Shown here: one piece after another, positions 44,181-52,787 of the stretch
Numbering within the stretch: position 1 is the stretch's first letter
How the letters are laid out: each line of letters begins with the position of its first letter
Source of the DNA: Myxococcus fulvus
GTDB lineage: Bacteria; Myxococcota; Myxococcia; Myxococcales; Myxococcaceae
Reading direction: 5' to 3'
NCBI RefSeq assembly: GCF_900111765.1
Contig: NZ_FOIB01000007.1
Coordinates: forward strand, 186,001-250,000
Length of the DNA stretch: 64,000 nucleotides
The notes under the pieces: model-generated
Told to the model about the DNA's origin: nothing
Database searches by the model: none
What the model saw: only the letters and a program-made list of their open reading frames with translations
Position numbers and translations under genes: made by a program

Positions 44181-45415
44181 AGCACTGGGCGGGTTTTCGG
44201 GTGGACATCCTGGAGGGCGCGCGCATCGCCTTGTTCTCGCTGCGCGCCAACCGCCTGCGCACCGTGCTGACGACGATGGGCATCGGCATCGGCGTGGCCA
44301 CGCTCCTGGCCATCGTCGGCATCATCCAGGGGCTCAACACGTCGTTCCACCGGCAGCTCGCGAGCTTCGGGGCGAACACGCTCTACGTGAGCAAGTACCC
44401 GATGATCATCAAGGGCGACTGGTGGAAGTACCGCGGGCGCAAGAACTTCACGCTCGAGCAGGTGCACCGGCTGCGCTCCATGGCGCCCTTCATCAGCGCG
44501 ATGTCGCCGTCGGTGTCGCGGCTGGCGGACGTGTCGTACGCCAGCGAGCAGATGTCGACGGTGCGCATCCAGGGCGTCAACCACGAGTACCTGAGCATCT
44601 CCGGCTTCGACATCACCAACGGGCGCTTCCTCACGGAGGCGGACGAAGAGGTGACGCGGCCGGTGGCGGTGCTGGGCGCGGACGTGGCGGACCGGCTGTT
44701 CCCCGGCATCAGCCCGGTGGGGCGCACCATCCGCGTGGACAACCGCTCCTTCCAGGTGGTGGGCACGCTCAGCCGCAAGGGCAAGGTGGTGAACGAGAGC
44801 ATGGACCTGCTCGTCATCATCCCCTTCAAGACCTTCTACAGCAGCTTCGGCAAGGGGCGCCCGTTCGAGATCGCCATGGCGGTGGGGGACGCGGGCCAGG
44901 TGCGCGCGGCCGAGGACCAGCTCATCGGCATCCTCCGGCGCATCCGCGGCACGACGCCGGGCGAGCCGGACGACTTCAACATCAACAAGCCGGAGGCCAT
45001 GGCGCAGACGTACGCGCAGCTGACGGGCGCGCTGTACGGCGTCGCGGTGGGCGTGGGCCTCATCACGCTCCTCGTGGGCGGCATCGGCATCATGAACATC
45101 ATGCTGGTGTCGGTGCGCGAGCGGACGCGGGAGATCGGCGTGCGGCGCGCGCTGGGGGCGCGCAAGCGCACCATCGTGGTGCAGTTCCTGATGGAGGCGG
45201 CCAGCGTGTCCGCGGTGGGCGGCCTGTTGGGGACCACGGTGGGGCTGGGGACGGCCAAGGTGGTGTCGCTGATCACGCCGCTGGCGGCGGACGTGCAGAC
45301 GGGCACCATCCTGGGCGGGGTGTTCTTTGCGGCGCTGGTGGGCCTCCTGTTCGGCATCTGGCCGGCGGCGCGCGCGGCGAACCTGGACCCGGTGGAAGCC
45401 CTCCGGTACGAGTGA
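44177..45415 (+). CDS. MacB/FtsX-type permease A of the second efflux operon
   Basis: The 412-residue permease has an N-terminal helix ([21 protein letters not shown]), a large periplasmic domain (about 60-285), and the C-terminal three-helix FtsX block with [21 protein letters not shown]. It ends [10 protein letters not shown]. The periplasmic part differs from the next permease; [19 protein letters not shown] is an example of its own insert. It is four bases upstream of the second permease. The pair resembles heteromeric lipoprotein-sorting or macrolide-type exporters rather than homodimeric MacB. Confidence 0.92.
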   Translation: MKHWAGFRVDILEGARIALFSLRANRLRTVLTTMGIGIGVATLLAIVGIIQGLNTSFHRQLASFGANTLYVSKYPMIIKGDWWKYRGRKNFTLEQVHRLRSMAPFISAMSPSVSRLADVSYASEQMSTVRIQGVNHEYLSISGFDITNGRFLTEADEEVTRPVAVLGADVADRLFPGISPVGRTIRVDNRSFQVVGTLSRKGKVVNESMDLLVIIPFKTFYSSFGKGRPFEIAMAVGDAGQVRAAEDQLIGILRRIRGTTPGEPDDFNINKPEAMAQTYAQLTGALYGVAVGVGLITLLVGGIGIMNIMLVSVRERTREIGVRRALGARKRTIVVQFLMEAASVSAVGGLLGTTVGLGTAKVVSLITPLAADVQTGTILGGVFFAALVGLLFGIWPAARAANLDPVEALRYE

Positions 45416-45419
45416 GCCG

Positions 45420-46652
45420 ATGCGAGCCTTCCTAGACAATCTCCGGCTGGCGCTGGGCACGTTCCTGGGCAACCCGCTGCGCTCGCTGTTGACGCTGCTG
45501 GGCATCGTCATCGGCGTGGCCACGGTCATCACCATGATGGGGCTCATCGAGGGCCTGCGCACGAAGGTGAACCGCGACCTGGGCCGCCTGGGCGCGCACA
45601 CCTTCCAGCTGACCAAGTGGCCCGCGGGCGGCTTCGGCCGCTTCAACTGGGCCAAGTTCGCCAAGCGTCCGGACATGGGCATGGAGGACGTGCGGGCCCT
45701 GGAGCTGTTCTGTCCGTCGGTGGGGCTGGTGGCGCCCTCGGACGACCAGGGCGGCCAGAAGGTCTCCACGGTGAGCAAGGAGACGCGGCCCGCGGTGCGC
45801 ATCATGGGCGCGTCCACGACGTACCCGACGGTGAGCGGGCTGTCCGTGCAGTCCGGCCGCTTCTTCAACGAGGTGGAGGGGCTGGACGGCCGCAACGTCA
45901 TCATCCTGGGTCTGGACGTGGCGGACGAGCTGTTCCCGGGCATCGACCCGGTGGGCTTCGAGGTCCGCCTGAAGGGCCGGCCGTTCCGGGTGATTGGCGT
46001 GCTCCAGCGGCGCGGCAGCTTCCTGGGCATGGTGAGCCTGGACAACCAGGCCATCATCCCGCTGCGCGTGTTCCAGCAGCTCTACGGCAAGGAGCGCTCG
46101 CTGGACATCGACATCCAGGCGAAGGACCCGGGCCTGTTCCGCAAGGCGCAGGACGAGGTGGCCACGCTGATGCGCCGCCGGCACAACCTGGCGCCCGACG
46201 AGGCCAACGACTTCGAGCTGCACACCAACGAGTCGGTGACGGCGTCGTTCAACCAGCTCTCGCAGGTCATCACCATCGCCGGCATTGGCGTGTGCCTGTT
46301 GTCGCTGGTGGTGGGCGGCATCGGCATCCTGAACATCATGTTGGTGTCGGTGATGGAGCGCACGCGGGAGATTGGCGTGCGCAAGGCGCTGGGCGCGAAG
46401 CGGCGGCGCATCCTGGGGCAGTTCGCCACGGAGGCGGTGCTGCTGGCGCTCCTGGGCGGCGCCATGGGCGTGGGCCTGGGCTTCGGGCTGGTGTTCCTGG
46501 GCGACTGGATGGTGGGCTTCCCCATGTCGGTGCCGCCGTGGGCCGTGGCCCTGGCCCTGTCGATGAGCTGCGGGGTGGGGCTGTTGTTCGGAATCTATCC
46601 GGCCGCCCGCGCCGCGAAGCTGGACCCCGTCGAGGCGATGCGCAACGAGTAG
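45420..46652 (+). CDS. MacB/FtsX-type permease B of the second efflux operon
   Basis: The 410-residue permease has the same architecture as the preceding one. It has an N-terminal helix (NPLRSLLTLLGIVIGVATV), a periplasmic domain with a Trp/Phe-rich loop (LTKWPAGGFGRFNWAKF), and a C-terminal FtsX block ([32 protein letters not shown]), ending AAKLDPVEAMRNE. It starts four bases after permease A and ends the operon. Having two diverged permeases suggests an asymmetric substrate path. No terminator hairpin was seen in the 59 bases before the next gene. Confidence 0.92.
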   Translation: MRAFLDNLRLALGTFLGNPLRSLLTLLGIVIGVATVITMMGLIEGLRTKVNRDLGRLGAHTFQLTKWPAGGFGRFNWAKFAKRPDMGMEDVRALELFCPSVGLVAPSDDQGGQKVSTVSKETRPAVRIMGASTTYPTVSGLSVQSGRFFNEVEGLDGRNVIILGLDVADELFPGIDPVGFEVRLKGRPFRVIGVLQRRGSFLGMVSLDNQAIIPLRVFQQLYGKERSLDIDIQAKDPGLFRKAQDEVATLMRRRHNLAPDEANDFELHTNESVTASFNQLSQVITIAGIGVCLLSLVVGGIGILNIMLVSVMERTREIGVRKALGAKRRRILGQFATEAVLLALLGGAMGVGLGFGLVFLGDWMVGFPMSVPPWAVALALSMSCGVGLLFGIYPAARAAKLDPVEAMRNE

Positions 46653-46711
46653 TCCCGCTTCGTGCCGTGGCCCAGGTTGCCTCCCTCCCCGGACTCCATT
46701 AGGGGAGGGGG

Positions 46712-47710
46712 ATGGCGCCTCGCATCGGCTCGCTCTGGGACTCGGTCGGCAACACCCCGCTGCTTCGCATCGGCTCGCTCAGCCGCGTCACCGGCTGCGA
46801 CATCCTGGGCAAGGCGGAGTTCATGAACCCCGGCGGCAGCATCAAGGACCGCGCCGCCAAGGGGATGATTCGCCGCGCGGAGGAGCAGGGGCTCCTGAAG
46901 CCCGGCGGCACCATCGTCGAGGGCACCGCGGGCAACACGGGCATCGGCCTGGGGCTGCTCGGCCGCGAGCGCGGCTACCGCGTCGTGGTGACGATGCCGG
47001 ACAACCAGGCGCGCGAGAAGTACGAGTACCTGGAGGCCATGGGCGTGGAGGTCCGCAAGGTGCCGTCCGTGCCCTTCGCCAACCCGTCCCACTTCTTCCA
47101 TCAGGCCCGCGCGCTGTCGGAGGCGCATGGCTGGTTCTGGGCCAACCAGTTCGAGAACACGGCCAACGGCGACTTCCACTACGAGACCACGGGCCCCGAA
47201 ATCTGGGAGCAGTGCGAGGGCCGCGTGGACGTGCTCGTCGCCTCCGTGGGCAGCGGCGGGACGATGTCCGGCGTCAGCCGCTTCCTCAAGGAGAAGAACC
47301 CCGCGCTGCGCGTGGTGCTCGTGGACCCCGCGGGCTCGGGGCTCTACTGCTACGTGCGCGAGGGGAAGCTGGAGGCGTCGGGCTCCTCCATCACCGAGGG
47401 CATCGGCATCATGCGACTCACGGCCAACTTCCAGGCCGCGCGCGTGGACGAGGCGATGCGCCTGGGCGACGGGGAGATGCTCGACATGCTCTACCACCTG
47501 GCCCGAGAGGACGCGCTGGTGGTGGGCACCTCCGCCGCGCTCAACGTGCGCGCCGCGTATGAGATCGCCCGGCAGCACGCGGGGCAGGGCCTGCGCATCG
47601 TCACCTTCCTGTGTGACCATGGCAGCCGCTACGCGTCCAAGGTCTTCAACGCGGAGTTCCTCGCGTCCAAGCAGCTCCAGGCGAAGCCGCTCCCCACCGA
47701 CGCTCGCTGA
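46712..47710 (+). CDS. Cysteine synthase family PLP enzyme
   Basis: The 332-residue beta-family PLP enzyme has the Schiff-base lysine in NPGGSIKDRAA (about residue 45), the phosphate-binding loop GSGGT near 184 and the substrate loop EGTAGNTGIGL near 70. E. coli CysK has TSGNTG at that last position; EGTAGNTG and the C-terminal CDHGSRYASKVFN are typical of a fungal/mitochondrial-like cysteine synthase subgroup. It would make cysteine from O-acetylserine and sulfide, although a related beta-replacement is possible. The ATG follows GAGGGGG. It is in line with the efflux operon but 59 bases away, and may be a separate unit. Confidence 0.85.
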   Translation: MAPRIGSLWDSVGNTPLLRIGSLSRVTGCDILGKAEFMNPGGSIKDRAAKGMIRRAEEQGLLKPGGTIVEGTAGNTGIGLGLLGRERGYRVVVTMPDNQAREKYEYLEAMGVEVRKVPSVPFANPSHFFHQARALSEAHGWFWANQFENTANGDFHYETTGPEIWEQCEGRVDVLVASVGSGGTMSGVSRFLKEKNPALRVVLVDPAGSGLYCYVREGKLEASGSSITEGIGIMRLTANFQAARVDEAMRLGDGEMLDMLYHLAREDALVVGTSAALNVRAAYEIARQHAGQGLRIVTFLCDHGSRYASKVFNAEFLASKQLQAKPLPTDAR

Positions 47711-47804
47711 CGCCCGCCGTGCAGTCCCCGCCGAAAATACGGACGCCCCCGCAAGGGGCTCCAGGCCCTCGCCAAACGTCCGACAGGACTGGATAGTCTT
47801 TCTT

Positions 47805-47822
47805 CGGTTTCTGGAAAAACCG
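47805..47822. promoter_or_regulatory. Inverted repeat CGGTTT-N6-AAACCG upstream of the chitinase
   Basis: A perfect six-base inverted repeat, AT-rich for this genome, lies 80 bases before the chitinase start in a 192-base intergenic stretch. It may be an operator. No convincing -35/-10 pair was found around it. The same gap also has a short GCCCC/GGGGC hairpin at 47745-47759. Confidence 0.35.
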
Positions 47823-47902
47823 TTGTTGCGGGTTTGCTGCGGCGCTACAGGTGCGCGACCCATCCGTCCCGTGTCGGGGCGGGGGCTCACGAGGGAGTCC
47901 GC

Positions 47903-49321
47903 ATGGCGCGCACGGGATTCACATCCAGGGCCTTGGTCTTCGAGGCCGTGTTGGCGGTGGTGCTGATGGCGTGTTCGGGGCCGCCGGACGAGGCGACGCC
48001 GAAGGATGCGTCGCTGGAGCGGCGGGAGGACGCGGCGCTCGCGACGCGCGTGGTCGGCTACTTCCCGACGTGGGCGGGCGACGTCAACGCGATTGCCTAC
48101 GAGCGGCTCACGCACATCAACTACGCGTTCGTGGTGCCCACGGCGTGGGGTGGGCTGACGGGCCCTGGGGCGACGGATGCGCGGCTGCGCTCGCTCGTCA
48201 CCGCGGCGCATGCGCGAGGTGTGAAGGTGCTCATCGCGGTGGGCGGCTGGAACAACGGCGACGACAGCGCCTTCGAGCAGCTCGCGGCGAACGCGGGCAC
48301 GCGGACCACGTTCGTCAACACGCTGGTGAGCTACGTCACCACTGCGGGCCTGGACGGCGTGGACATCGACTGGGAGTACCCGGACCCGGGCGCGTCCGCG
48401 CAGAACTTCGCGGCGCTCATCCGTGAGCTCGGCGTGGCGATGCGGGCTCGCGGCAAGCTGCTCACCGCGGCGGTGGTGGCCAACGGCTACTACGGTGACG
48501 GCGTCCCAGCGTCGACGTTCGCCGACTTCGACTTCCTCAACATCATGGCGTACGACGGCGGCCAGCCGCATTCGACGTACGACTACGCGGTGCAGTCGCT
48601 GAACTACTGGAAGGGGCGGGGGCTGCCCGCGTCCAAGGCGGTGCTGGGCGTGCCGTTCTACGGGCGCTCGCCGTCGTCGTATGTCGGCTACGCGGACCTG
48701 GTCGCTCGCGACGCGCAAGCGCCGTACAAGGACAACGTCGGCGACGTCTTCTACAACGGCATCGCCACCATCCAGGCGAAGACGCGGCTGGCGTTGCAGC
48801 AGGGCGGCGGGGTGATGATCTGGGAGCTGAGCCAGGACACGCGCAATGACACGTCGCTGCTGCTCGCCATCTACAACGCGGCGCAGGGCAGCCCGACGCA
48901 GCGCTACCGCATCGTCAACAAGAGCACCGGGCGGTGCCTGGACATCGACGGGCCCAGCACGGCGGACGGCGCCACCATCCACCAGTGGGATTGCCACACC
49001 GGCGCGAGTCAAGTCTGGGTGGTGGAGCCCACCGACAGCGGCTACTCGCGCTTCGTCTCCCTGCACAGCGGCAAGGCGCTGGACGTGCGGGACGTGAGCA
49101 CCGCGGACGGCGCGGGCATTCAGCAGTGGGGCTATGGCGGCGGCGCCAACCAGCAGTTCCGCGCGGTGGCGACCTCCGGCGGCTACGTCCGCATCGAGGC
49201 GCGCCACAGCGGCAAGGTGCTCGACGTGACGAGCTGTGGGTCGAGCACCAACGGCACCGTGCTGCAGCAGTGGACCTGGTCCAACAACGACTGCCAGCAG
49301 TTCCGATTGGAGCCGCGGTAG
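47903..49321 (+). CDS. GH18 chitinase lipoprotein with C-terminal ricin-type lectin domain
   Basis: The 472-residue protein has a lipoprotein signal with lipobox LMAC (C24). The glycoside hydrolase 18 barrel (about 47-325) carries the catalytic DGVDIDWEYP (D151, D154, D156 and acid/base E158), with the barrel motifs VGYFPTW, VAVGGWN and MAYDGG. Residues about 334-472 form a ricin B-type beta-trefoil with three QxW-like repeats (QWDCHTGASQVW, QWGYGGGANQQF, QWTWSNNDCQQF) for sugar binding. It should degrade chitin or related polymers outside the cell, fitting a predatory or fungal-lytic life. The start follows GAGGGAG. Confidence 0.93.
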   Translation: MARTGFTSRALVFEAVLAVVLMACSGPPDEATPKDASLERREDAALATRVVGYFPTWAGDVNAIAYERLTHINYAFVVPTAWGGLTGPGATDARLRSLVTAAHARGVKVLIAVGGWNNGDDSAFEQLAANAGTRTTFVNTLVSYVTTAGLDGVDIDWEYPDPGASAQNFAALIRELGVAMRARGKLLTAAVVANGYYGDGVPASTFADFDFLNIMAYDGGQPHSTYDYAVQSLNYWKGRGLPASKAVLGVPFYGRSPSSYVGYADLVARDAQAPYKDNVGDVFYNGIATIQAKTRLALQQGGGVMIWELSQDTRNDTSLLLAIYNAAQGSPTQRYRIVNKSTGRCLDIDGPSTADGATIHQWDCHTGASQVWVVEPTDSGYSRFVSLHSGKALDVRDVSTADGAGIQQWGYGGGANQQFRAVATSGGYVRIEARHSGKVLDVTSCGSSTNGTVLQQWTWSNNDCQQFRLEPR

Positions 49322-49336
49322 CGCACGTCCCCGCGC

Positions 49337-50005
49337 TCAGTGCGGCGCGGAGAAGCGCCCGGGCTCCTGGGTCGAGGGGCCCGGGTGTGTCTTGCGGAAC
49401 ACGTAGTAGTCCGCGTGCCGTGTCCACTCGGGGCGGCCCTCGGAGCGTGGCGCGCGAGCACCTCGCGTGGCCTGCCGGGGGACCAGGTACGTGTCCAGCT
49501 CCTGGTCGCTGAAGGTGAACTTGCCGCGCAGCTCCTTCACCACCGCGACGAGCGCCAGGTTCTCCTCGGCCGCGGCGTCGGCCGCGTCGCCGTGGTGGTC
49601 GTTCGTCACCAGCAGGCCGCCCACCTTCAGGTACTTCCCGCACGCGCGGGCGATGCCTCCGGCGTAGAGCGAGAGCACCAGGTCGCAGCTCTCATCCAGG
49701 ATGGGGATGGGCTGCGTGAAGTCCTGCGCGACGAAGCGCACGTAGGCCTTCTGTGCGTACTGCTGCCGCGAGCTGATCTTCCGCAGCACGCCGTCCTTGT
49801 TCGCGAAGAAGCCCTGCGCCAGGTCATTGCGGTCCACGTAGACCACGTGCTGGAAGAAGAACGACGGGGTGATGTGCACGAAGCACCCCGGGTACAGCAC
49901 CGTGTCCACCGCCACGTAACGCTCGCGGAGCACCTCGAAGAGGCCCGCGCGCTCGAGCTGATGATCGACCACGAAGCCCTGGTAGATCTCCTCGACTCTC
50001 TCCAT
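49337..50005 (-). CDS. SAM-dependent methyltransferase-like protein
   Basis: The 222-residue protein contains VLYPGCFVHITPSFFF, YVDRNDLAQGFF, a DESCDLVLSLYAGGI strand and GGLLVTNDHHGDA. This succession resembles a class I methyltransferase Rossmann fold in a small family annotated that way. A true glycine-rich GxGxG motif is not visible, so SAM binding is uncertain. The C-terminal 30 residues are basic and Pro-rich. ATG at 50005 follows AGGA. It converges on the chitinase gene and diverges from the CreD-like gene. Confidence 0.55.
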   Translation of the reverse strand: MERVEEIYQGFVVDHQLERAGLFEVLRERYVAVDTVLYPGCFVHITPSFFFQHVVYVDRNDLAQGFFANKDGVLRKISSRQQYAQKAYVRFVAQDFTQPIPILDESCDLVLSLYAGGIARACGKYLKVGGLLVTNDHHGDAADAAAEENLALVAVVKELRGKFTFSDQELDTYLVPRQATRGARAPRSEGRPEWTRHADYYVFRKTHPGPSTQEPGRFSAPH

Positions 50006-50036
50006 TTCCTGGATTTGAGCCCCTTCCTGGGGCGGC

Positions 50037-50054
50037 TGACAACTTTGTGACAAC
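50037..50054. promoter_or_regulatory. Direct repeat TGACAAC-N4-TGACAAC in a divergent promoter region
   Basis: TGACAAC occurs at 50037-50043 and 50048-50054, an 11-base period that places both copies on one DNA face. On the minus strand they read GTTGTCA, and could serve as -35-like elements of the methyltransferase-like gene, whose start is 32 bases away. It is the best structured element in the 279-base gap up to 50284; the rest of the gap holds no gene I can support. Confidence 0.35.
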
Positions 50055-50284
50055 GACGGGCGCGGCGCGCGCGACGGGCACGGAAAGTCACAGTCGGGAC
50101 GGCCGGTGCGGTCCGAGTGGACTCCGTCGCGAGGTGCGCTCACCCGCGTTCCGCGCGTGCGGGTCGACGAGCACTCACCTCCAACCCCTGTGACGAGGGC
50201 TTGCACGAAATCCGCACGAACATTCCTCGGGAAGCGCACGGGTGAGCCATCCGCGTTGCACGGCGGAGGACGAGTCTCAAGCGC

Positions 50285-51598
50285 ATGAATCCTCCTGCCT
50301 TCCCGCCTCGTGCTCCGAGGACATCCGATGGCCCCATCCGTGGGGCTTTCCGGTGGCTCGTCGCCCACCACGTCTTCGGCAGTCTGCTCATCGTCGTCTT
50401 CGCCACCGCGGTGATTGCCGGTCAGGTGGCGGGGCGGACGGACTTCGCGAACTCGGAGCTGGCGGCCGGAGTGGAGGACCGGTGGGGCGCGCCCGTGGTG
50501 CAGCCCGCGCCGTCGCTGCGCTACGTGCACAGCGGCACCATCTTCACCGAGCTCAAGCCGTTGGCGTTCGACCGTCAGCACGTGGAGGTGCTGGCGAAGA
50601 TGAACTACCGCAAGCGGGGCCTGCGCTACTTCTCCGGCTTCGACTTCAACCTGGGCGCGGAGTACGCGGTGGTCAACCGCGAGGGGCACGACATCGACGT
50701 GGCGTTCATCTTCCCCATGGAGATGGACAAGTCGCAGGTGCTCCTGTCGGAGCTCCAGTTCCTGGTGGACGGCAAGGAAGCCAGCCTGGACCTGGGCGAG
50801 TCCGGCAACCGGCTGGTCTGGACGGGCCGCATCGCCAAGGGGGCCACGGCCCGCTTCGTCATCCGCTACCGCGCGCGAGGGCTCGACTCGTTCATCTACA
50901 AGTTGGATCCGGCGCTCTCCGCGCGCGACGTGCGCGTGCACCTGGCGGTCGAGGGCGGGGACAACTACGACTATCCGGCGGGCGTGCTGTCCGCGTCGTC
51001 CGTGCAGGCGGGCAGCGACACCGTCACGCTGGACTGGGCGTTCCAGTCGCTGGAGTCCGGCGTCAACCTGGGCGTCATCCTCCCGTCGGAGAAGACGTTC
51101 GACTCGATGGTGTCGCGGATGGCGGGGCGCGCGTGGGTGCCGTTCCTGGTGCTGGTGGCGCTGCTCGCGGCGCTGGGGCTGCGGCACAAGCGGCAGCTCG
51201 CGCTGCATGAGTCGTATCTGCTCGCCGCCGTGTACGGGTTCTTCTTCGTGCTGCTCGCGTACCTGGCGGCCTTCATGAACTTCTACGTGGCCTATGCCGT
51301 GAGCGCGCTGGGGCTGGGCGCGGCGGTGGTGGCGTATGCCAGGTGGCTGTTCCCGAAGGAGCGCACGTCGGTGCTCGCGGGGCTGTGGGCCGCGACGCTG
51401 CTGGTGCCCACCGGCGCCGTCATCCTGGAGGGCTACACGGGCCTCATCTACACGCTGGAGATCCTCGCCGGCCTGCTCGGGTTGATGGTGCTCTCCACCC
51501 GCGCGAGCGTGCGCGCGTTCCTGTCGGATTTGTCCCAGCCCGGCGCGGCCCCGAGCGCGGCCCCCGTGTCCACCCCTGTCACCCCGGAAGCGAGCTGA
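50285..51598 (+). CDS. CreD-like inner-membrane protein
   Basis: The 437-residue protein has one N-terminal helix (about 28-47), a large periplasmic beta-rich domain (about 50-275), and a C-terminal block of about six helices (280-410) ending LMVLSTRASVR. E. coli CreD has the same order, length (about 450) and a closely matching C-terminal block ending MMFVTRNID. The periplasmic domain is not obviously similar. The similarity is by topology and recall and needs a profile search. The seven-base gap to the next gene indicates an operon. A CreBC-like kinase/regulator pair faces it downstream. Confidence 0.6.
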   Translation: MNPPAFPPRAPRTSDGPIRGAFRWLVAHHVFGSLLIVVFATAVIAGQVAGRTDFANSELAAGVEDRWGAPVVQPAPSLRYVHSGTIFTELKPLAFDRQHVEVLAKMNYRKRGLRYFSGFDFNLGAEYAVVNREGHDIDVAFIFPMEMDKSQVLLSELQFLVDGKEASLDLGESGNRLVWTGRIAKGATARFVIRYRARGLDSFIYKLDPALSARDVRVHLAVEGGDNYDYPAGVLSASSVQAGSDTVTLDWAFQSLESGVNLGVILPSEKTFDSMVSRMAGRAWVPFLVLVALLAALGLRHKRQLALHESYLLAAVYGFFFVLLAYLAAFMNFYVAYAVSALGLGAAVVAYARWLFPKERTSVLAGLWAATLLVPTGAVILEGYTGLIYTLEILAGLLGLMVLSTRASVRAFLSDLSQPGAAPSAAPVSTPVTPEAS

Positions 51599-51605
51599 GC
51601 CCATC

Positions 51606-52787
51606 ATGCGGACCCTTTCCCTCGTCGTCGGAATCCTGCTGATCGCTCCCGAGGCCCTGGGCGCGCCCGAGTCCACCCCGGCCCCCGCGGGCACCGCCAC
51701 CGTGCCGCTGGAGCAGCTCATCCCGCTGTATTCGCAGCGACAGCCTCCTCCGCCCGCGCCGCCCACCGAGGCGCTGGTGAAGAGCGAGCTGCGCGGCCGG
51801 CTGTCCGCGGATGCGCTGCAAGTGGAGGCGAGCTTCGAGGTGGAGGTGCTCGCGGACGGGCGCTGGACGCAGGTGCGCCTGCTGCAACTGGACGCGGACA
51901 CGTACCCCACGGCGCTGCCCACGTTGGACGACGCCACGGTGGGCGTGGTGGATGGCTACCTGTGCCTGCTTACGCGCAAGGCGGGGCGTCAGAGCTTCGA
52001 CGTGAGCCTCACCGTGCGCTCGTCGGGCACGGGTCCGGAGCGCCGCGCGCAGCTCCGCTTCGGTCCGCAGGTCTCGCCGGTGCCGCTGGCGCTGGAGGCG
52101 GACACGTCTGTGTTCACGTTGCTGGAGTCGCTGCCGTCCTCGGGCGAGGGCTACGCGCTCTATCCCGTGCAGGGCGCGCTGCGCGTCGGCTGGAAGGCGG
52201 CGTCCCAGGTGGCACAGGCGACGAAGCCGCAGGTGCGTCCTCCGCTGGAGCCGCGCATCTCCGAGGCCACCGCGACGTGGGTGTCCACGCTGGAGGGCCA
52301 GGCCACGCTGCGCGTCGGCTACACGTTGAGCCTGGACCGTGAGCAGGCGCTGGAGCTGAGCATTCCGGAGGGCCATGCGTTGGAGCGCGTCACGCTCAAC
52401 GCCATCCCGGTGCCCGTGGAGGCCGTGACGGATGGGGTGCTGCGGCTGAAGGTGGCGCCCGCGCGACTGGGCGAGACGTCGGGTGCGCTCGAGGTGGTGC
52501 TGACGCGGGAGCTGGGCGTGTTCCACCTGTCCGGCCGGTTGAAGCTGGCGCTGCCGCGCGTCTCGTGGCCGGTGGCGGAGCTGCGGGCCCGCGCGCACTT
52601 CCCCGCGGTGTTCAACTACCGCCGTGAGGGCGGCAGCCTGGAGCAGTTCGAGGCGGCCGAGGCCACGAGCCAGGGCGCGACGTTGCCGGGAAAGGTGCTG
52701 CACTTCCGTCAGTACCTGGTGGCCGCGTCCTCGCCCACGCTCGAGCTGGGCTACTCGGTGGACATCTCCAACAGCTACTTCCGCTGA
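51606..52787 (+). CDS. Secreted protein of unknown function, partner of the CreD-like gene
   Basis: The 393-residue protein starts with a clear signal peptide (LSLVVGILLIAPEALGA). A Pro/Gln-rich stretch (QRQPPPPAPPTEA) follows, then two beta-rich halves: around LRGRLSADALQVEASFEVEV and ATWVSTLEGQATLRVGYTLSL. The repeat-like relation between halves suggests a duplicated domain that lies in the periplasm. No catalytic motif is visible. It follows the CreD-like gene by seven bases and so is likely co-expressed; its stop overlaps that of the convergent kinase gene by 13 bases. Confidence 0.7.
   Translation: MRTLSLVVGILLIAPEALGAPESTPAPAGTATVPLEQLIPLYSQRQPPPPAPPTEALVKSELRGRLSADALQVEASFEVEVLADGRWTQVRLLQLDADTYPTALPTLDDATVGVVDGYLCLLTRKAGRQSFDVSLTVRSSGTGPERRAQLRFGPQVSPVPLALEADTSVFTLLESLPSSGEGYALYPVQGALRVGWKAASQVAQATKPQVRPPLEPRISEATATWVSTLEGQATLRVGYTLSLDREQALELSIPEGHALERVTLNAIPVPVEAVTDGVLRLKVAPARLGETSGALEVVLTRELGVFHLSGRLKLALPRVSWPVAELRARAHFPAVFNYRREGGSLEQFEAAEATSQGATLPGKVLHFRQYLVAASSPTLELGYSVDISNSYFR

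Noticed and set aside
47745-47759. GCCCC-loop-GGGGC hairpin as terminator of the cysteine synthase gene
   Set aside because: Only five pairs and 35 bases past the stop; not strong enough to list as a terminator.
46595-49207. An 870-codon minus-strand frame opposite cysteine synthase and chitinase
   Set aside because: Both plus-strand proteins are full length with catalytic residues; the antisense frame crosses an intergenic gap without any start signal.
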